Shown here: piece after piece, positions 1 to 22,169 of the stretch | How the letters are laid out: every line of letters begins with the position of its first letter | Position numbering within the stretch: position 1 is the stretch's first letter | From: Certhia americana | Lineage: Eukaryota; Chordata; Aves; Passeriformes; Certhiidae | Assembly (NCBI GenBank): GCA_018697195.1 | Contig: JAGMWU010000104.1 | Span: 60,296 to 124,295, forward strand | Length of the DNA: 64,000 nucleotides | Reading direction: 5' to 3' | Position numbers and translations under genes: made by a program | The notes under the pieces: model-generated | What the model was told of the DNA's origin: nothing | Database searches by the model: none | What the model saw: only the letters and a program-made list of their open reading frames with translations

Positions 1-108
1 TGTGCAGAAAGTTGGGGCTTTGGTGGCCAACAGGGGTGTTGGAACAGGAATGTTAATCCCTATCCCTCTTCAGTCTCTTTTGAAGGAATTCCTGATCTGA
101 TAGGAGGT

Positions 109-180
109 ATTCCTGCCATGAACAGGATGGGTTTAATGTCCCTTCCAACCCAAACCATCCCATGATACTGCAATTCTGGA
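109..180 (+). mobile_element. CR1 LINE 3'-end fragment
   Basis: A degenerate CR1 tail reads cctgccatgaacaggatggg, then cccttccaacccaaaccatc, then a ...gatactgcaattctg end, in sense orientation. It lies in the VPS45 intron before the first exon of the window. No further gene signal is visible in 1-413. Confidence 0.6.
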
Positions 181-242
181 ATAGCCCTGGAGGGGGATGA
201 TTTCCCTCTGCACTGTCTCCCCATCTGATTATTTATCAGTGA

Positions 243-9337
<9,095 letters not shown>

Positions 9338-9719
9338 ATCCTGAAGGAATGAGTACTTTTTTGCACATTCAGAGCTTTCACAGAGCAGAGCAGGGTGTTT
9401 CTGCCATGAAGCTGGAGCTTCCCCTCCACACCCAGAATGGCAGCGAATGCTGGAGCTGGCACTAGCCCAATGGCAAGGATGTGTCCCCACTGCAGCTCCT
9501 CATTGTGCCCTCACCGACAGCTCCAGGACTGGGATTGTCACCTGAAGAGAGCCTGGGAAAGCCTTTGAATCTCTGCAGCTCCTGGTTCTTCACCAGGACA
9601 CACCGAATGAGTCCCATGAGAGCCCCAGAGGTGCTGCCCCATGCTGGGGGAGCAGCTGTGGGGGTGTGGCTGGTGGGCACAGGAGCCCTTGGCTCTGTTG
9701 TCTGTATATGTTGAATCCT

Positions 9720-9725
9720 ATTAAA
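9720..9725 (+). terminator. VPS45 poly(A) signal (ATTAAA)
   Basis: ATTAAA lies 383 bases after the VPS45 stop and is followed by a GT-rich stretch (gaatctgtgtgctag). A 3' UTR of about 400 bases would suit this gene. An AATAAA at 10415-10420 is a possible distal alternative. Confidence 0.5.
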
Positions 9726-11940
9726 TCCCCCACTTTGGCTGAATCTGTGTGCTAGATGATTCCCACTTTCCCTTTCCCAGTGCCACAAGGTGCAGTTACA
9801 GCCTGAGCCTCTGCGGGAGCTTTTGCTCCCCTCCAGGACCACTCCAAGGAACCTGCAAGTGCGTTTCCAGCTCTGCTCCCTGGCTTCTAATCATCACTTG
9901 ATTGGGAATTAACAAGCCAGATCAAATGAAATGAGCTCCTAAATCCCTGGGAATTATCTTGGCATCACAACTAAGTCCTGTTGATGTGGGAGAGAGCAAA
10001 GCCCTGCAGGGAGGAGAGGATCTGGCCCTGGGAGTCCTGGGCAGCTCTTTGGGGAAGGGAGGGGAGAACACAACCTGTGCTGGGGGGGGTTCTCTGCCCA
10101 CAGCCAGGGGTGGAACTGTGGGGGGCACCTGTACTGTGAATTTTGGGTTGTTTGGGACAAGCAAGTGAATTACAGACAACTGAGGTCTCTGACATCCTGA
10201 GACCCCAAGAGAGGGGAGCTGAGCCACAGCTGTGAGAGGATACTGGGCAGCCCCCTGCCCCATCAGCAGCCCCTTTCCCAGACACCAACGCTGAAATTAT
10301 CGTCAGAGACACAGAAAAGCATGTGTCCTAATTAAACTCTGCTCACCTTCCAGGCAGCAGCTTCACACTTGATATCCAGAGGCACAATGCTGTCTGTGGG
10401 GTGTTAAATACATAAATAAACCAAGAGTTTGCTGATCTGCTCTGCAAAAAGAGACAATTTTGGCAACTGTTTATTAGGGAGCAGCACAAGAAGCAGCTAC
10501 AGCATCAGGGTCAAGGGTAGCAAAAGAGGCCATGTGAACACAGAGACACAAACACATCTTGGAGGGGTTTTTCATTCTGCCCATGGGGATGAGAAGCTGC
10601 ACAGACCATGCCACCTCTCCCACTGGTGAGCAGCCTCTTGGGTCGGCCTCATTGCTGGAAGTGCAGCCGCCTGTTTCTGGTACAGAAATGGGAGACAGGT
10701 TCCCTCCTCTCTCTTTCCTTCCATGTAAACTGTTGATGTTTCCAGCTCTGAATCATTGGTCACATCCTTCACAGCGTGACTCACTGTCGCACTGTCAGAA
10801 CAGCCTGAGGATTCCAATTGCAGCTGAATTCCTGCTCCCAGGGATGGGGAGGTGTGTGCAGGTGCGTTACCTGCTGCGGTTTTGGGACAGCTTCCCTGGC
10901 ACCAGAGGATATTTGGGAAGAGCGTGGGCTCTGGATCCAAAGGGCACGACAGAGCTGTCCTACTGCCACCAGCACTGTGCCATCTGGTATTGGCCAGCAG
11001 CCGGTGCTCTGCAGGCCCTGGCCACCAAAAACAGGATGTGAGGAAGGACAAGTCCGGTTGGGAGGCAAAATGTCATTAAATAAACTGGCAGTTTCTGTGG
11101 TGTCCCGGGGATAAAGTGAGGGCTCTGCGCAGCCGGCGTGGCTCATCCATCCCTCTGCCATCAGCCCTGCCTGCACCAAGCTTTGGCCACGTGGGGTAAA
11201 AGGGGAAACTGAGGCACAGAGATGGCAAATCCTGGTCCTAGGCCACATGGAGTTCAGGGTTGAACAGACACAGAACCCCTGGATTTGGTGTAGAGAGTGA
11301 CTCGTGTCTCTGTCCCAGGTATTCTCAGGTATCCAGTGCATCCACAGCTCATGGCAAAAATGCAAATGTTCAGGATAGGATACAAACACTCACAGAAGCT
11401 CTGGAAATACTCCATAATCCGAGTACATCCCTAGGACTCTGTGTGCATTAATTCCAGAGTACTGGGGTTAAACTGCAAGTTGAAATCAGGGTTGGGGGAC
11501 GTTGTGCAGTGATGGGATAGACTGTGAAGCTGGGATGGGATGGACACTGTCATTGGAAAGCTGATCCACTGATGGATGATGGATCAATCTATTTCTGGAC
11601 AGAACCTTTTTCTCCTTTCTCTGCTTTTCCCTCTACCTCACCCATTTCTGATCCATAAATCCTCTCTGTGACCTCAGTCCCACACTCAGACTGTTCTGGA
11701 CTTGCAAGATGTGAAGGAGACAAAATAAGCCAAAAAAAGGGCATTCTTTAGGAAGCTGAGTATCTCCTCACTTTTGAAAGCCACTCTCTGAATCCAACTG
11801 AATCCCGGCTGTCAGACCCTCTGTACTGGAAGAGACCCCCTCCCCAGGAAATCTCCCAACTCCTGTCTCCAGAGGGATTTGTTCACACCTCCGAACACCT
11901 TTAGGGGAGAAAACCCTCCCAGTGCCACCCGGCTGCTTTT
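9726..11940. other. VPS45-PLEKHO1 intergenic region
   Basis: About 2.2 kb between the proposed VPS45 3' end and the GC-rich PLEKHO1 promoter. I find no convincing exon, RNA gene or repeat family here. Short open frames on both strands lack splice or homology support. A lone CACGTG E-box sits at 11188-11193. Confidence 0.5.
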
Positions 11941-11949
11941 CCCTCTCCT

Positions 11950-12419
11950 AGGAAGTTTCCCGGTGACCCGTGACACCGCCGGGAAGGCGGCTGGGCTCCG
12001 GTGGGGGACACCAGGTGAGGCACCGCCCGACCCCGCACCCGCTGCCCCCACGGCCCCGCGTCCCCGGTGAGTCAAAGACAAAGAAGAAAAAACCCTCGTG
12101 GGCTGCGATTCGCCCCGTGCCGCCAACCCCGACGTCACGGACACGCGGCTATAGATGGAGCTCGGGAGCCCGGCGCAGCCCGGCGCAGCCCCCCGAGCTG
12201 CGGGATGGTGGCGGCGGGGGGGGGACGCGGCGGCGGCGCTGGCGATGGCTCAGAGCGCCGGCTTGGGCACCGTGTAACGGGAGAGGGCCTTGAGCCACCG
12301 GGGGCGAAGGCAGAGAGGATCGCGGGCTCAGTCCCGGGTGTTCCCCCCTCGCCGGGAACCCCTCTGCGATCCCCTCCCCGCCCCTCGCCCCAAATCGCCT
12401 CCGAGCGCGCTAAGGAACG
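11950..12419 (+). promoter_or_regulatory. PLEKHO1 CpG-rich promoter and 5' UTR
   Basis: GC content and CpG density rise sharply from about 11950 and end at the PLEKHO1 start codon. The region has a CRE-like GACGTCAC around 12131, a TATA-like TATAGA at 12150-12155 and G-rich tracts that could fold into quadruplexes. The exact transcription start cannot be read from sequence. Confidence 0.6.
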
Positions 12420-15400
12420 ATGAAAAAAAATAATTCTGCAAAAAGGGTGAGTAGAGAATCGGTTTTCTTCACCGGGGCAAGGCAGGGTGAGGGAGGCTGC
12501 TGGATGGTTTGGGGAGGGGGGGGGTTGTCTCTCCGAGGCCGGTTGTTCTCTTCGCCTCTGCTGCCCTCCCCGCAGAAAGCGCAAAGACCCCCAAGCAGAT
12601 CCAAAGAAAGCCAAATCCTGCGGCCGGTCCTGCTCCTGCCCCTGCCCAGCGCCCCTCCTGCCTCCCGCAGCCGCCACAGACACTGGGTGATGTAGGCAGG
12701 CAGTTTTCATCTTGGAACACAAGGAAACGATAAAATCCGGAGGCACCATCAATCCTTCGCTCTTTTTGCCGTGTTGTGTGCTGCACCCAGCGATCCGATC
12801 ATCGCTGCCTAAGGAGACACCTCTGATATAAACCAACCATAGATTTCACCTCTGGGATTAATTGCTCATTAAAAAAAAAGCTCCAAAATGCAATTTTCAC
12901 TGCAGTAAAAAAACCAAACAAACAAATAAAACCCCGGCTGGTTTAAATTCCACCCATCCCCCTCCTGCTCCCCTTTCCACGGGTAAATGCCCGCTGGATG
13001 AGGCGATGGAGACACCGGCCTGTCTTATATAACCGTGGAGGGAACCCTGCCCGCTCCTCGCAGCGTCCTCCCGATGCTGCTACACTTGCAGCACAAAAAT
13101 CCCCGTGCAGTGACCCCGGGGAAGGACTCGGTCCCGGCGTCGGCGGAGAGAGGGGCCAAGAGGGAGGGGGAGACAAAAGTTGGGCAAAGAGGGAAGAAGG
13201 GAGAAAAGGAGTGTAAAACCGAGAATAATCCCGTTCCCTCCCCCCCATCCCCCCCTCCGCCTTTTCTTCCCTCTCGCTTTGTGTTAGGGGCACCAGGATG
13301 GAAACCAGCAACCTGTGCAGCCGGAGAAGGTCGGCTGGGTGCGGAAATTTTGCGGGAAAGGCATTTTTAGGGAAATCTGGAAAAACCGTTATGTGGTTCT
13401 GAAGGGAGATCAGCTTTACATCTCGGAGAAGGAGGTAGGCTCGGTTTCAGTTTCCTTTCCCATCCCCCCTTTCCTCCCTTTGCATATGAAAGGCGCAGCC
13501 CCGGCCCTTCCCAGCGCCACTCGGGCCCAGGAGGTTCCTCGGGGGCTTCGCTTCTCCCCGGGCTGGCGCCGGCAGGACCCGGCTGAGGTCGGGGTCGGGG
13601 TCGGCTCTGACAGCGATTCTTCCAGACAGCTTTGCTGGGAGACATTTTCCCAGCGTGGAGACACGAAAGGGGATTCACTTAGCGAGAGTTAAGCCCTCAA
13701 ACCTCTTTCCGCCGCGGCGACAGCAATGCCGGCTCCCTTCTGTGCCTGTCCTCTGTCCTTGAGCCCAACACTGCCTTGTTCCCACCTGCTCACTCTCTAA
13801 TTGGAAATAACTCCTCTCTCCCAACTGGAATCGAGCCATTTTACAAGTCGGTCTCTTGTATTTTTCCCCCGTGCCAAGAGGAAAACGGGGAAATTTCACT
13901 CCGGATCGCCATCCTGTTGTAACACGTGCCCCCTCCACTGCCCCTGTCTCCCTTCTGGGCTTTGGGGTTTAACGTGGTGTTGACATTGGAGGTAATCGGA
14001 TGTGACTGTCAGGCTGAGCCAGCACCTGGCTGTCCTTGCACGCCCCCCCTCTGCTTTTTGTCTCCATAAATCCACCAGGGAGAACTCCCCAGGCCAGAGC
14101 ATTCCTCCCTCTTATCCCCTGTGACATCCCAGAGCTGCACTGGGCAGAGTGGTGCCCGCAGCAGGCATGAGGGTTGCTCCAGCTCAGGGAATTTTGGGAT
14201 AAAATCCAGGTCTCTCTGGGTTTCCCCCCTCAGTGGAGGTAATTTCCTGACAGACTCTGGTTGGATGCCCAGCTGCCTGGCCTGGCTCTGTCAGCACCTG
14301 GAGAGAGGAAGGGACAATTTGATTTAAAACTGGTTGAACCATGGACATGGCACAGGCAGAGGGTCAGGGCTTGTTGTAACAGAGAAATGCCCTAAAAAAG
14401 TGCACTGAATGCCCAGGTTGTGCTGAGCTGCTTACTGGCATTCCAGACCTTACTCCCATCCAGACCTTGCTTCCTCTGGCTGCTCCGGAGCCAAAGAGGA
14501 ACAGGCAATAAATGTCCAGGTAGCTACAGATCAAATCCAGGTGTGTTGGGAGCCCCAAGAGAGGGATGAGGCTGGAGGGGCCATGCAGAGCCTGTTCTGA
14601 ACAAGAAGCTCTTGTGTTTGTGTTTCATAGAGGGAAAAACTCAGAGCTGGGCCTGAGGTGGCCCCTGGGCTCCACGTGTGTGTGAGGGACCATAAATAAC
14701 ATGCAGCAGTCACTGCTGCTGAGGCTTTATATGGAAGAAATCTGTGGCGGGCAGAGATGTGGTCACAGAGATGACATCTGGTGCTGGTGTGTGTGCTAAG
14801 GTGACTCTGTGCTGGCCGAGGAGGTGGCATGTGGTGCTGGTGTGCACTGAGGTGACTCTGTGCCTGTGCCAGTGTCAGGGGTCTCATTGTCCGTGAGGGT
14901 CTCATTGTAGGGAATTCCTGGGCGGGTGTCCCAAGACTTCTTGCTCACAGGGTCTCAGAATGTGTGACACAGGGTTCAATGCCAAGCAGAGCATCAGCAC
15001 TTAGAAAAGCCAGTACCCATCCTGGGCCCCAGGGAAGTCCCACGTGTGGCTCCAAGCTCTGCTCCCAGAGCACCTGCTGTTTTCTGGCAGCGGCTGCTCC
15101 AGAGGTTCTGCAGGTGAAGCCACATTCCCAGCCCTCCCCACCATCTCAGAGCAGAAAGGGTTAAATCCCAAGGCTCCTGGAAGCTCCTCAGCTCTGCCAT
15201 GCGCTCATTAAATGAATTCAAACCAGACATTTATTTACTTTTGCCTGAATTTTTCCATCTGGGAAGCAGGGCAATGAATCCCATCTCCCTAAAGCTCATG
15301 GGGAATTGTCTATCCCACACCGGGATCCCTCGGGAAGCATGTTGGCTGGGGGCAGCAGGTGTTGATGCTGCATGAAAAGACCACGGAACAGAACTGCACG

Positions 15401-18400
15401 GAGCTGAGCATGGGCTGAGGGCTGGAATGGGGAGATTTCCAAAATTCAGACTAACAAAATCCCACCGATGTCCACACTGATTCCTCCTGGAAATCTGTGT
15501 GCTTTTCCAGTTGACCTGAGCTTGCAGGTCAGAGACCAGCCCTGATCATTCAGTTTTGTCAGGAGAATTTGGGAATGCCTGATAGGAGCCTAGGCTTCTC
15601 CCTGGCGGAGCCAAGTCTGGAAGGAGAAGAAATACAGTTTTTCAGCCCAGCTGATGGAAAATGCTAACGGGGTGTTTGAGTGCTGCCCTTTGAAAGCTGT
15701 GGGACTTGTCTGACACCTCCCAAAATGGGAGCTTGAGGCTCCAGCCGTGCTCACTCCGCTCCCCCACGGCTGCTGAACTCCGTGAACTCATACCAAAATC
15801 CTTAGTTATTCAGCGTTTGGTCATCGGCCAAAACCAGCTCTGTCGAGATGAGCTGCAGCGGGCTGAGCTCTGCTGAGCACACCACCACCTTCTTAGCTCA
15901 CTCTTGCATTCTTTCCCCTCGCTCTCCTCCCCCCGGCACATTTCTGGGAATTGTTCCCTGTTCCTGGCTCAGCTTTGTCCCTGCCTGCTCCGGGGAGCAG
16001 CGGCCGAGCTGACACAGCCGGGCAAGGCACTTCCTCGCAGGAAGCCGGGGGCTGCCAGACAGCTCGAGCCCGGGTGACGAGGGGGATGAGGAAACGCTTC
16101 TCTTGAGCATTCCCTTGTTTGCTACCAAAGGCATCGGCTCAATTAGCACAAGAGCACTTGAGGAGGTGCCGCTCCTCTCGCCGCTCCTCCGCTCCAGTCG
16201 GCACCGGGGGTGTGTTTGCATACTCGGTTCTCTAATGCTCCATGGGGAATTTGCCCTCAGTGAGCGCCGCGGTGCACAGCACAATGGGATTTGGGGAAGA
16301 AATTCCTCCCCGTGAGGGTGCTGAGGCCCTGGCACAGGTTGCCCAGAGAAGCTGTGGTGCTCCCATCCCTGGAACTGTCCCAAGCCAGGTTGGATGGGGC
16401 TTGGAGCATCCTGGGACAGTGGAAGGTGTTGCTGCCATGAATTAGAAGAGGTTTAAGGTCTCCAAAAAAACATGTCAGTGATTCTGTAATTCAGTGATTC
16501 TGGGGGACCTGTGTCTGTGGTGGCCTTGGTGGTGACTTTTTGGAGAAGGGACTGAAGCAGCCACGTCCTGCCACTATCCCCTGATCAGCTGAGGGCAGGG
16601 ACCTGGCCATGACAAGGACTGGACAGTCCCACTCACACGCATGTACATCCCTGTCCTAGTGATAGCCTGGTTTCAACCAGGTCTGCAGGAAGCTCTGGCC
16701 CTTGCTGAAGTAGAGCTGCTCAGCTGAAAGAAGTGAAACTTTAGTCCCAGCCTACAAGGGGAACTGTCTATTGCAAAACTGCCCATGTTTGGGTATTTGT
16801 CTGCACTGAGACTCTGGAGGTTTCTGGTTACATCCTGAGCCACACTTTGACCTCCCAAGTGTCCCGTGGGTGCCTTACACTGGGTGTCTTGTGGGGTTTT
16901 TTTTGTACCTTCCGCATTTTTCTGTGTCCCATTGCAGCAGGGAACTGCTCAAGCAAATCATCACCAAAAATCCCAGAGTGGTGTGACTGAGCACCTGCCC
17001 TGCCCCTCCGTGCCTGGTTTGGTCCCAAAACACAGCCCTGACCTGGGTGCAGGAGGTTCGGAGACACTGCAGGTTACAGTTTGATGAGGAAATTCAAACT
17101 CTCATCAGTGACACACCCAATGGCGGTTAATTAACCAGGTCAGAGACCCTCCTGCTGCCAGCACGCTGCAACAAGCCTTCCTATGGGAACAAACCTTTAG
17201 AAGCACAAACAGCTTTGACCCTCAGGAGAAGGGGTTTGGGTGCCATGGCTGGTGTTCTGACCCATTACACAGCTCCTCACATCTCAGGGTACAGGGAGTG
17301 CTGGGTGCCCCTGGGGCCAACCCGGGCGGGCAGCAGCTGCGGGGGAAGGAGTGCAAGGAATGCAGCTCCTCTCCTCGGATCCGAGCAGCGTCAGCAGTGT
17401 CAGCCTTGGCACAGGCAGTGACATCCCAAACAGGGGCAGCTGCCAGAGAAATGTTCCTTGGTGTAGGGATGGGGGATGCTTCTGATTCCTTTTCCATGCC
17501 TCAGTTTCCCCTCCCTCACCTGGCCACAGGTGGAACCGCAGGACAAGGTTGTTTTGCCTGCCTCGAATGGGTACAACTCGACGGCAATGCCAGCAGATAG
17601 CCAGGGATTGATTCACCTTAATCCTTCCCATCCTGAGCTCCCCGCAGGGCACGGGACCCACCTGCCGGTGTGACTCTGAAATCCCTCAATTCTTAAGCCC
17701 TTGGCACCTGTGGGGAAGGAAAGACCTGCTGGAAACCTCCCAGTTGGGAATGGTTTTGCCAAAATCAACCATCAACTTTTTGCTTCATCCCTTCCTACTG
17801 AGAACTGACACCAGAGGCTGCTTCCCCCTGGGCACTGCCCAGGTGCTGGGACACATCCAGCTAAATCCTCTTTGGAGAAGCCTGGAAGGTTTGATTTCGA
17901 TGGCTTCTATGTCACTGAGCACATGGAGGTGACAACCTGCAGGTTTGTCACCCACCTGCAACTGACACAGTGACTGGGAGTTCGGCTCTGGTCCCAGTAA
18001 TTCTGTGGCTCCTCAGGGGCTGGTTTTATCCTCTTTTCATGGAGAATAGGCTGCATGGCTGTCCTTGCCTCTCCTACCTCCGAGGCTGCTCTGAGCTTCC
18101 TCTCATGCCACCACCTCTCTCCTTTTGGCCTCAGGAGCCTCCCACAAGTGACAAAAAAGAGCTGGCAAGTGCCTCTGGAGTTGCCTTTTACCTTCTTTCT
18201 GTTCAGTTTCTCTCTCTGCACACTGGATGCTCTGTTACCTGAGCATGGGAGGGGGCTCAGCTGGTCATGCCCCTTGTGAGACATCCACTGTTCTTCCTGT
18301 GCCCCCTGGAATTTCTGTGTCACCACAGCCACCTACTCCAGGCCCTCTTCCCCCAGGAATCTCACTGTGGATGTTGCTTATTCCTAGTTTTAGGTGTTTT

Positions 18401-21400
18401 CTGATGGGCCACACAGGAGCAGGATCCGCTCTGCGTGTCCACACGCAGTGTCAGAGCCCTGGCTCGTGTCATTCGGAGGCGTTTAAAGGACAAGCTGCAC
18501 CTGCAGGGTGTTTGTCTGAACCAAAGACACCTGCTCTGTCCTGCAGCCTCCTGGGGATACTCCTGGAGGCAGGAGGTTGAGTCCTAGATGTGTGAGCTCT
18601 GCAGAGGAAGGGGAGGGCTGGGGAAGGCCCAGTGACCCACATGAACAAACATCTGGAGCAAGGGCTCTGGTCTCAGCCGCAGAGCACAGCTGGGGGCTCA
18701 GAGGGGGATCAGCTTTTCCTGCTGCAAATGAGTTGGGCAGAATTCAGCTGAGATTCTTGGAAAGAGGTGGATTGTAGGATGAGAGTGGGAAGACATCAAA
18801 GCTGATTAGCAGCGTGTAGGGAGGATGTGCAGCCAGACAGTCTCTGTTATCACACCCAGACACAGGGGATGTGTCACCAGCACGAACCAGCTCCGGGCTG
18901 TCAGGGATGGCAGTGCCGGTGATTGTCCTGTGGATCCTGGGGACACACTCAGGAGCCCAAGGATGAGGGATAGAGGGGAACTGCTGTCATCAGGCAGGGC
19001 CAGATGGTCAGTTTGTCCATTCTCCTGGTTAGGAAGCTGGTTTAGTCACCCTCTTTGGTTAAATTCTATGGAAGAATCACGGCAAGTTCCTTCAGTGCTT
19101 CCCAAAACTATGGAGGAAATATATGAAATGGGGTGGAGTCCTTTCAGGAAATCCAAGGGCTCAGACCTCAGCACCATCTGCCTTCCCAGCACCCGAGTTA
19201 CACACCCTCCACTGCCAATGCAGCCTGGGATGACTGGCTGGAGCTGGATTAAGCAGATGGATGTGGATTTGAGCCTGCTGCAGTCTGTGATGGACATGCA
19301 AACCCGAGCTGTCTCCCACCCCAGTTTCCTAATTCCTCGTGTTTACCATGGAAGAGCAGAGCTTTCCTGCTGTAGGAGTGGGATTGAGGATGGTGCATTA
19401 GGAGAGCAATGAAGAGGAAGGGTACGGACAGCTTGGCCATTTCCCCTTTGCTCCAAGTGTCCCCAAGGGATGGCACCATCAGGGGTCAGCATCCAGACCC
19501 CTATCCTTCTAAATATGTCCCCTCGTTCCAGAAGAGACAAGTCGAAATCCTCATGTTGAAATCCTGCTGGCTGGAGCAGCAGAGACTCTGACATCTGCAA
19601 AACTCTAATTTTCTTGCTGTTTTGCAGGTAAAAGATGAAAAAACCATACAGGAAATGTTTGACCTGAGTGACTACGAGAAATGTGAAGAGCTCAGGAAGT
19701 CGAAAAGTAGAAGCAAAAAGAACCACAGCAAATTTACCCTCGCCCACTCCAGGCAACCTGGAAACACGGTATGTTGTGCTTGCCCAGATGCAGCCAGCCC
19801 AAGAGCCACTGGCTCCAGGGGTTGGCAGGAATGTAGATGGCCCTGGGGTTTGCTGTGTGGGGCAAACAGGGCTGGAGGCTCAGCTCTGCTTTGCCTTTTC
19901 TGTAGAGGCCGTAGGCTTCACACCAGCCAGGGCCCATCTCTCTGCGAGTTCTGGCACTGACCTGAATTCCCTCTTTTGTAGGCACCAAATCTGATCTTCC
20001 TGGCTGTGAGTCCAGAAGAGAAAGAATCCTGGATTAACGCCCTCAACTCTGCGATCACACGTGCTAAAAACCGGATCTTGGATGAGGTGAGCGGGATTCA
20101 GGCTGAGCCCCAGCTCCCCTGTCTCGGCCCAGGTTAAGGTTTGAGACTTGCTGGGAACACCTCTGTCTTGGGGACACATCCACACAAAGTGTCCCCAGCA
20201 GAGCTCCTCTCGCTTCTCAAGGGGAGTGTGAAAGTCCCAGTTACACAAAGCAGCTTATGCCAGGAAAAATAACAGGGCAGCCCCAGTTCAGCCTCCTCCT
20301 GGGGACACAGGGTACACTCAGAACGCCAGGTGGGCTGGCAGAGGCAGGTCAGGGTGAGCATTCCCACGTAGTTTCCTTCAGTGTGAAGGAGAACCTCCCT
20401 GGAGCAGGCTGTGCTCTTGCTCCAGGACTGTCTCACATGAATGTTTCATGGCAACCCTTCCTCAGCTCAGACCTGTCTCAGATCTCCCATTCACACTCAG
20501 CTTCCCACAGTGCCGTGGCACTGCCAGGAGGCTCTTTCCTCTCCTGGATGGCAGCACAGAGCTTGTAGTGAAGGAAAACCAAGGTCAGACTATGGGAGAG
20601 GTGTTAGAGCAGGAAGCAGCACAGCAAACACCGGGAGAGATGGCTTCCAGGAGAGTCTGTCAAAAGAGTCCATACAAACAGGTTCAGTTCTCAGGAATGA
20701 CTAGAGCAGATGTAATCCCATCATGGCACCTAGGGGAGAGACCAGGTGAACACTTGGTCACTTCCAAGGCTGGATTCCCACACCCCATTCCCTGCCAGTC
20801 TCCTCCTGCTTGCAGCTCCTGGAGCTGGGAATGGCTCGTGTTCCGTGCTTACAGCCTGTGTCACCCTGCAGGTCACCGTGGAAGAGGACAGTTTCCTTGC
20901 CCACCCGACGCGTGACAGAGCCAAGATCCAGCACTCCCGGCGCCCTCCCACGCGAGGTCACCTCATGGCTGTGGTAGGTACAACCAATCTCAGACACCTG
21001 CTTGGGTGAAATTCCTCTAGAAGTGTTATGTTTGTAAGTAAGTGCAAGGAGAGGCAGTGTTGGAGTTCCATCCTGAATTGAGAGTTGCCATAAGGACAGC
21101 TCTGGGTCATCAGCTCTCATTCTCTGTTCTCGTGGACCACTGCACTGTGCAAACCTTCTGGCAAAGTCCACCCCCAGGTTCTGTTGCTGAGCGAGGGAGC
21201 ATTCCCACTCCCTCTCTGTAGTGTGTATCCTTGGAAGCAGGGACAGCCATTCTGGTGCCAACTCAGCTTTGCTTTCTGCTCCTTCAGGCATCTACCTCAA
21301 CCTCCGATGGAATGCTGACCCTCGACCTGATCCAGGAGGAAGACGCCTCTCCGGAGGATCACGGCACCTGCGAGGAGAGTTTCCGGGTGGATCTGGACAA

Positions 21401-22058
21401 ATCCGTGGCACACCTCACTGCTGGGCGGCGCCGCTCGGACTCGGAGAACACCAAGGCATCGGAGAAAGGGCGGACAGGGAGCCTCCCACGACAGGAGGTG
21501 ACTTCATGGGACAGAGCTGGGCAGCGCAATGACTCCTTTGACAAAGGGACCACCATGTACACGCCGCAGGTCCCCAAAAAGCTCTCGTACTCAGAAAAGA
21601 ATAAATGTGCCTCCATGGAAGAAATCCTGTCCCGGCGGGACTCTTCCACGCACCGGGCAGTGCTGAGGAAGGGGCTGGAGGCTCAGTTTGCCTCGGCAGA
21701 GCCGGAGCAGCTGTCCCGGATACAGGAACTGGTTGCACTGAAACTGGAAAAAACTCAGGAACTGCTGACAGAGGTGAAGGGCTACGGGGAAGGCAAGAGA
21801 AAGACCAAGGACTCCAACACCAGCACCACCATCACCACCACCTCTTCTTCCTCATCATCTTCCAAGTCGGACTCTGAAAGGATCTTGCAGGAATCTGAGA
21901 GGCTGCTGGGGGAGGCTTCCTCTACCTGGAGCCAAGCCAAGAGGGTGCTGCAGGAGATCAAAGAGCTGAGGGACCTGTACAAACAGTTTGAGCTGCAGCA
22001 GTCAGACTTGAAGCCCAAACAGAGCTCACAGTCGCAGTTTAGGAAGAGCATGATGTGA
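12420..22058 (+). CDS. PLEKHO1: PLEKHO1 (CKIP-1), PH-domain adaptor protein
   Basis: Six coding exons are 12420-12446, 13288-13434, 19628-19768, 19982-20086, 20872-20973 and 21288-22058, all joined in phase 0. They give 430 residues against 409 in human. The start MKKNNSAKR is the family N-terminus. A PH domain spans about residues 20-135 ([43 protein letters not shown]). It contains the basic stretch KSKSRSKK and is followed by [20 protein letters not shown]. The C-terminus carries a leucine-zipper-like coiled coil ([20 protein letters not shown]). PLEKHO1 is known to shuttle between plasma membrane and nucleus, to bind casein kinase 2 alpha, actin-capping protein and Smurf1, and to act in muscle and bone. 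The extra length is mostly a Thr/Ser run at about residues 350-370. Intron 2 (13435-19627) is the longest. Confidence 0.97.
14775..14875. repeat. Diverged ~52-bp direct duplication in PLEKHO1 intron 2
   Basis: The words ggtgctggtgtg (14780 and 14833) and gtgactctgtg (14801 and 14852) recur 51-53 bases apart. This indicates two diverged copies of a GT-rich unit. No coding meaning is apparent. Confidence 0.5.
16283..16502 (+). mobile_element. CR1 LINE 3'-end copy in PLEKHO1 intron 2
   Basis: The typical CR1 order is present: gggatttggggaagaaattc, gaggccctggcacaggttgc, agccaggttggatggggctt, then ggaaggtgttgctgccatga and a repeated cagtgattctg tail. Sense orientation, about 220 bases, 5'-truncated as usual. 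Confidence 0.85.
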
Positions 22059-22109
22059 AGGCAAGCCTTGGGATGGGAGGGAGGGACTGGGGAGGGCAGC
22101 CATCTGGTC

Positions 22110-22111
<2 letters not shown>

Positions 22112-22168
<57 letters not shown>

Positions 22169-22169
22169 T
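22112..22169. repeat. (ATT)n microsatellite in the PLEKHO1 3' UTR
   Basis: About 18 nearly perfect ATT units lie 54 bases after the PLEKHO1 stop codon. They produce spurious poly-Ile, poly-Leu and poly-Asn open frames. Confidence 0.97.
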
